Positions 21,700-23,123 of a DNA stretch of 23,123 bases are shown here, piece by piece. The position numbers were made by a program, and so were the translations under genes. Under the pieces are notes generated by a model. That model was not told the origin of the DNA. It did not search any database and worked only from the letters and a program-made list of their open reading frames with translations. Each line of letters starts with the position of its first letter. The first letter of the stretch is position 1. Source of the stretch: Bacteriovoracaceae bacterium UBA4096. GTDB taxonomy: Bacteria > Bdellovibrionota > Bacteriovoracia > Bacteriovoracales > Bacteriovoracaceae. The stretch lies in NCBI GenBank assembly GCA_002381945.1, contig DFXY01000004.1, forward strand, positions 225,057-248,179, written 5' to 3'.

Positions 21700-23123
21700 A
21701 TGTTTCAATTACCAGATCACCTTTCACTCAAATTCACCTCATCACGGGGGCCGTCTCATCAAATATTCTCCCCCAATGACGGCAAACTTCTCACCACCGT
21801 TCAACAAGCAACCATGGATGATATCACTGCTCTTTTAGAATCCACTCCCGCCGCTCAAGACGAGATGGAAAAGCTTAAGCCTTATGAAAGAGCTAAAATT
21901 TTAAAAGCTGTCGCCGGGTCACTCAAAGAACAGATTGAATTTCTCGCCTGGGTGATTGCCAGTGAAGGTGGTAAGCCTTTAAAAGATGCCCGAGCGGAAG
22001 CACAGCGTGCGGTTGCAACCATAGAGCTGTGTGCAGAAGAAACCTTGAGGCTAGAAGGAGAAATCGTTCCTATGGAAAGAACGGCTGCCGGTAAAGATCA
22101 TCTGGCCTTTACCATCAAATCTCCCATTGGAGCAGTCCTGGCCATCTCAGCTTTTAACCATCCCCTAAACCTCATTGCTCATCAGGTAGGATGCGCTCTG
22201 GCCTCAGGCAATTGTGTTCTGTTAAAACCTGCCTCTTCAACTCCTATTTCCGCCCATCTGTTATGGGAAGCTTTCCAAAAAGCAGGAATTCCTAAAAACG
22301 CTTTTCGTGTAGTAAATGCAGAAGTTGATCTGGTCGAAAAGTTAGTCGCCTCCCCTCAGTTTAGTTTTATAAGTTTTATTGGTTCAGCTAAAGTGGGATG
22401 GGAAATGCGCAAAAAGATCGCTCCAGGAACCAGATTATCTTTGGAGCATGGAGGGCAGGCACCGGCCATGATCAGAGAGGATGCAGATTTAGAAGCTGCT
22501 GCCAGCGCATTGATCAAAGGGGCCTTTTATCACGCGGGCCAAGTTTGCATCTCAACTCAGAGAATTTTTGTTCACGAAAAAGTATTTGAAAGTTTTTTAA
22601 GTCACTTTACCGAGAAGGCGCGCTCCCTGAAAGTCGGTCCCGCCACTCAGGAAGAGACTGATATCGGCCCTCTCATCCGTCCAAGTGAAGTCATTCGTCT
22701 TCAAAAATGGATTGAAGAGGCCATTTCCCATAAGGCCAAACTCATTATGGGTAATACCGTATCAGGCAATGCTCAACAGTATCTTTCTCAGACAATCCTC
22801 ACCCATGTACCAAGAGACTGCGCCTTAATGACATCAGAAGCTTTTGGTCCAGTTATTTGCATCAATCCTTACAATGATGAAGAGGAAACTCTTAAATATT
22901 TAAATACCAATCGTTATGTCTTTGAAGCCGCTCTCTTCACTAAAGATATTTCCCACGCTCTGAGACTCGCGACCGAAATGAAGACGATGACTTTTGTGAT
23001 CAACAATCATACTGCCTTCCGGGTTGATCAGATGCCTTTTGGTGGTCACAAAGAATCTGGCCTAGGCATGGGTGGAGTTAAATACGCTATGGAAGAGATG
23101 ACCATGACCAAACAAATCATCAT
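21700..23123 (+). CDS. Aldehyde dehydrogenase family protein, 3' end beyond the window
   Basis: The frame is open from ATG 21700 to the last base (474 complete codons), so the gene is cut by the window edge and only a few residues are missing. NAD(P)+-dependent aldehyde dehydrogenase landmarks are present: SAFNHPLN (Asn153), KPASSTP, FIGSAKVG (cofactor loop), LEHGG (catalytic Glu249; His replaces the usual Leu of ELGG), GQVCIS (catalytic Cys283) and the C-terminal PFGGHKESGLGMGG block. The sequence style is closest to the lactaldehyde/non-phosphorylating glyceraldehyde-3-phosphate group, but the substrate is not determined. AAGGA lies five bases before the ATG. Confidence 0.93.
   Translation, partial: MFQLPDHLSLKFTSSRGPSHQIFSPNDGKLLTTVQQATMDDITALLESTPAAQDEMEKLKPYERAKILKAVAGSLKEQIEFLAWVIASEGGKPLKDARAEAQRAVATIELCAEETLRLEGEIVPMERTAAGKDHLAFTIKSPIGAVLAISAFNHPLNLIAHQVGCALASGNCVLLKPASSTPISAHLLWEAFQKAGIPKNAFRVVNAEVDLVEKLVASPQFSFISFIGSAKVGWEMRKKIAPGTRLSLEHGGQAPAMIREDADLEAAASALIKGAFYHAGQVCISTQRIFVHEKVFESFLSHFTEKARSLKVGPATQEETDIGPLIRPSEVIRLQKWIEEAISHKAKLIMGNTVSGNAQQYLSQTILTHVPRDCALMTSEAFGPVICINPYNDEEETLKYLNTNRYVFEAALFTKDISHALRLATEMKTMTFVINNHTAFRVDQMPFGGHKESGLGMGGVKYAMEEMTMTKQII

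Overview
This window is a gene-dense stretch of a Gram-negative chromosome with moderate GC (not computed). It contains no insertion sequence, integrase, CRISPR array, tRNA or rRNA. Four genes have lipobox signal peptides or atypical versions of them, several others encode exported proteins, and many predicted proteins are unfamiliar. The succinate dehydrogenase is a three-gene sdhCAB set with a five-helix, di-haem-type SdhC, and there is a group III truncated haemoglobin. This mix is reminiscent of the predatory Bdellovibrionota, especially Bacteriovorax/Peredibacter-like bacteria. That placement is an inference from gene style; no marker gene in the window settles it.

Layout. 1-500 (minus): a small copper-chaperone-like protein and an 83-residue unknown. 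622-1754: a possible HvfC/DUF2063-like protein converging with an unknown protein. 1803-6713: a two-gene unit made of a small exported protein and a 1457-residue exported protein. The large protein carries a Fic domain (HPLANGNGR at residue 1037) and, at its C-terminus, a pattern I read as an R-S-E ADP-ribosyltransferase (WRG at 1240, STS at 1324, QQE at 1391). This is the most interesting item in the window. 6778-8163: CPD photolyase. 8310-11709: sdhC-sdhA-sdhB. 11710-12576: an RhtA-like exporter whose first codons contain the strong terminator of the sdh operon. 12639-13973: a PhoD-like phosphatase converging with a small exported protein.

14175-16081: a plus-strand run of a SprT-like/DUF2786 fusion, a hotdog thioesterase and a DUF423 membrane protein. 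16067-17956 (minus): queE followed by a lipoprotein. 18099-19868: three overlapping genes (an Lcl/DUF1566-like lipoprotein, a helical unknown and a small zinc-ribbon protein). 19907-21303: an unknown protein translationally coupled to a truncated haemoglobin. 21283-21663 (minus): a small lipoprotein. 21700 to the end: an aldehyde dehydrogenase cut off by the window edge.

The genome is very compact. All four convergent gene pairs overlap at their 3' ends, and coupled stop/start overlaps are common. Several genes have promoter-like motifs so close to the start codon that their mRNAs may be leaderless. No gene-free stretch exceeds about 200 bases.
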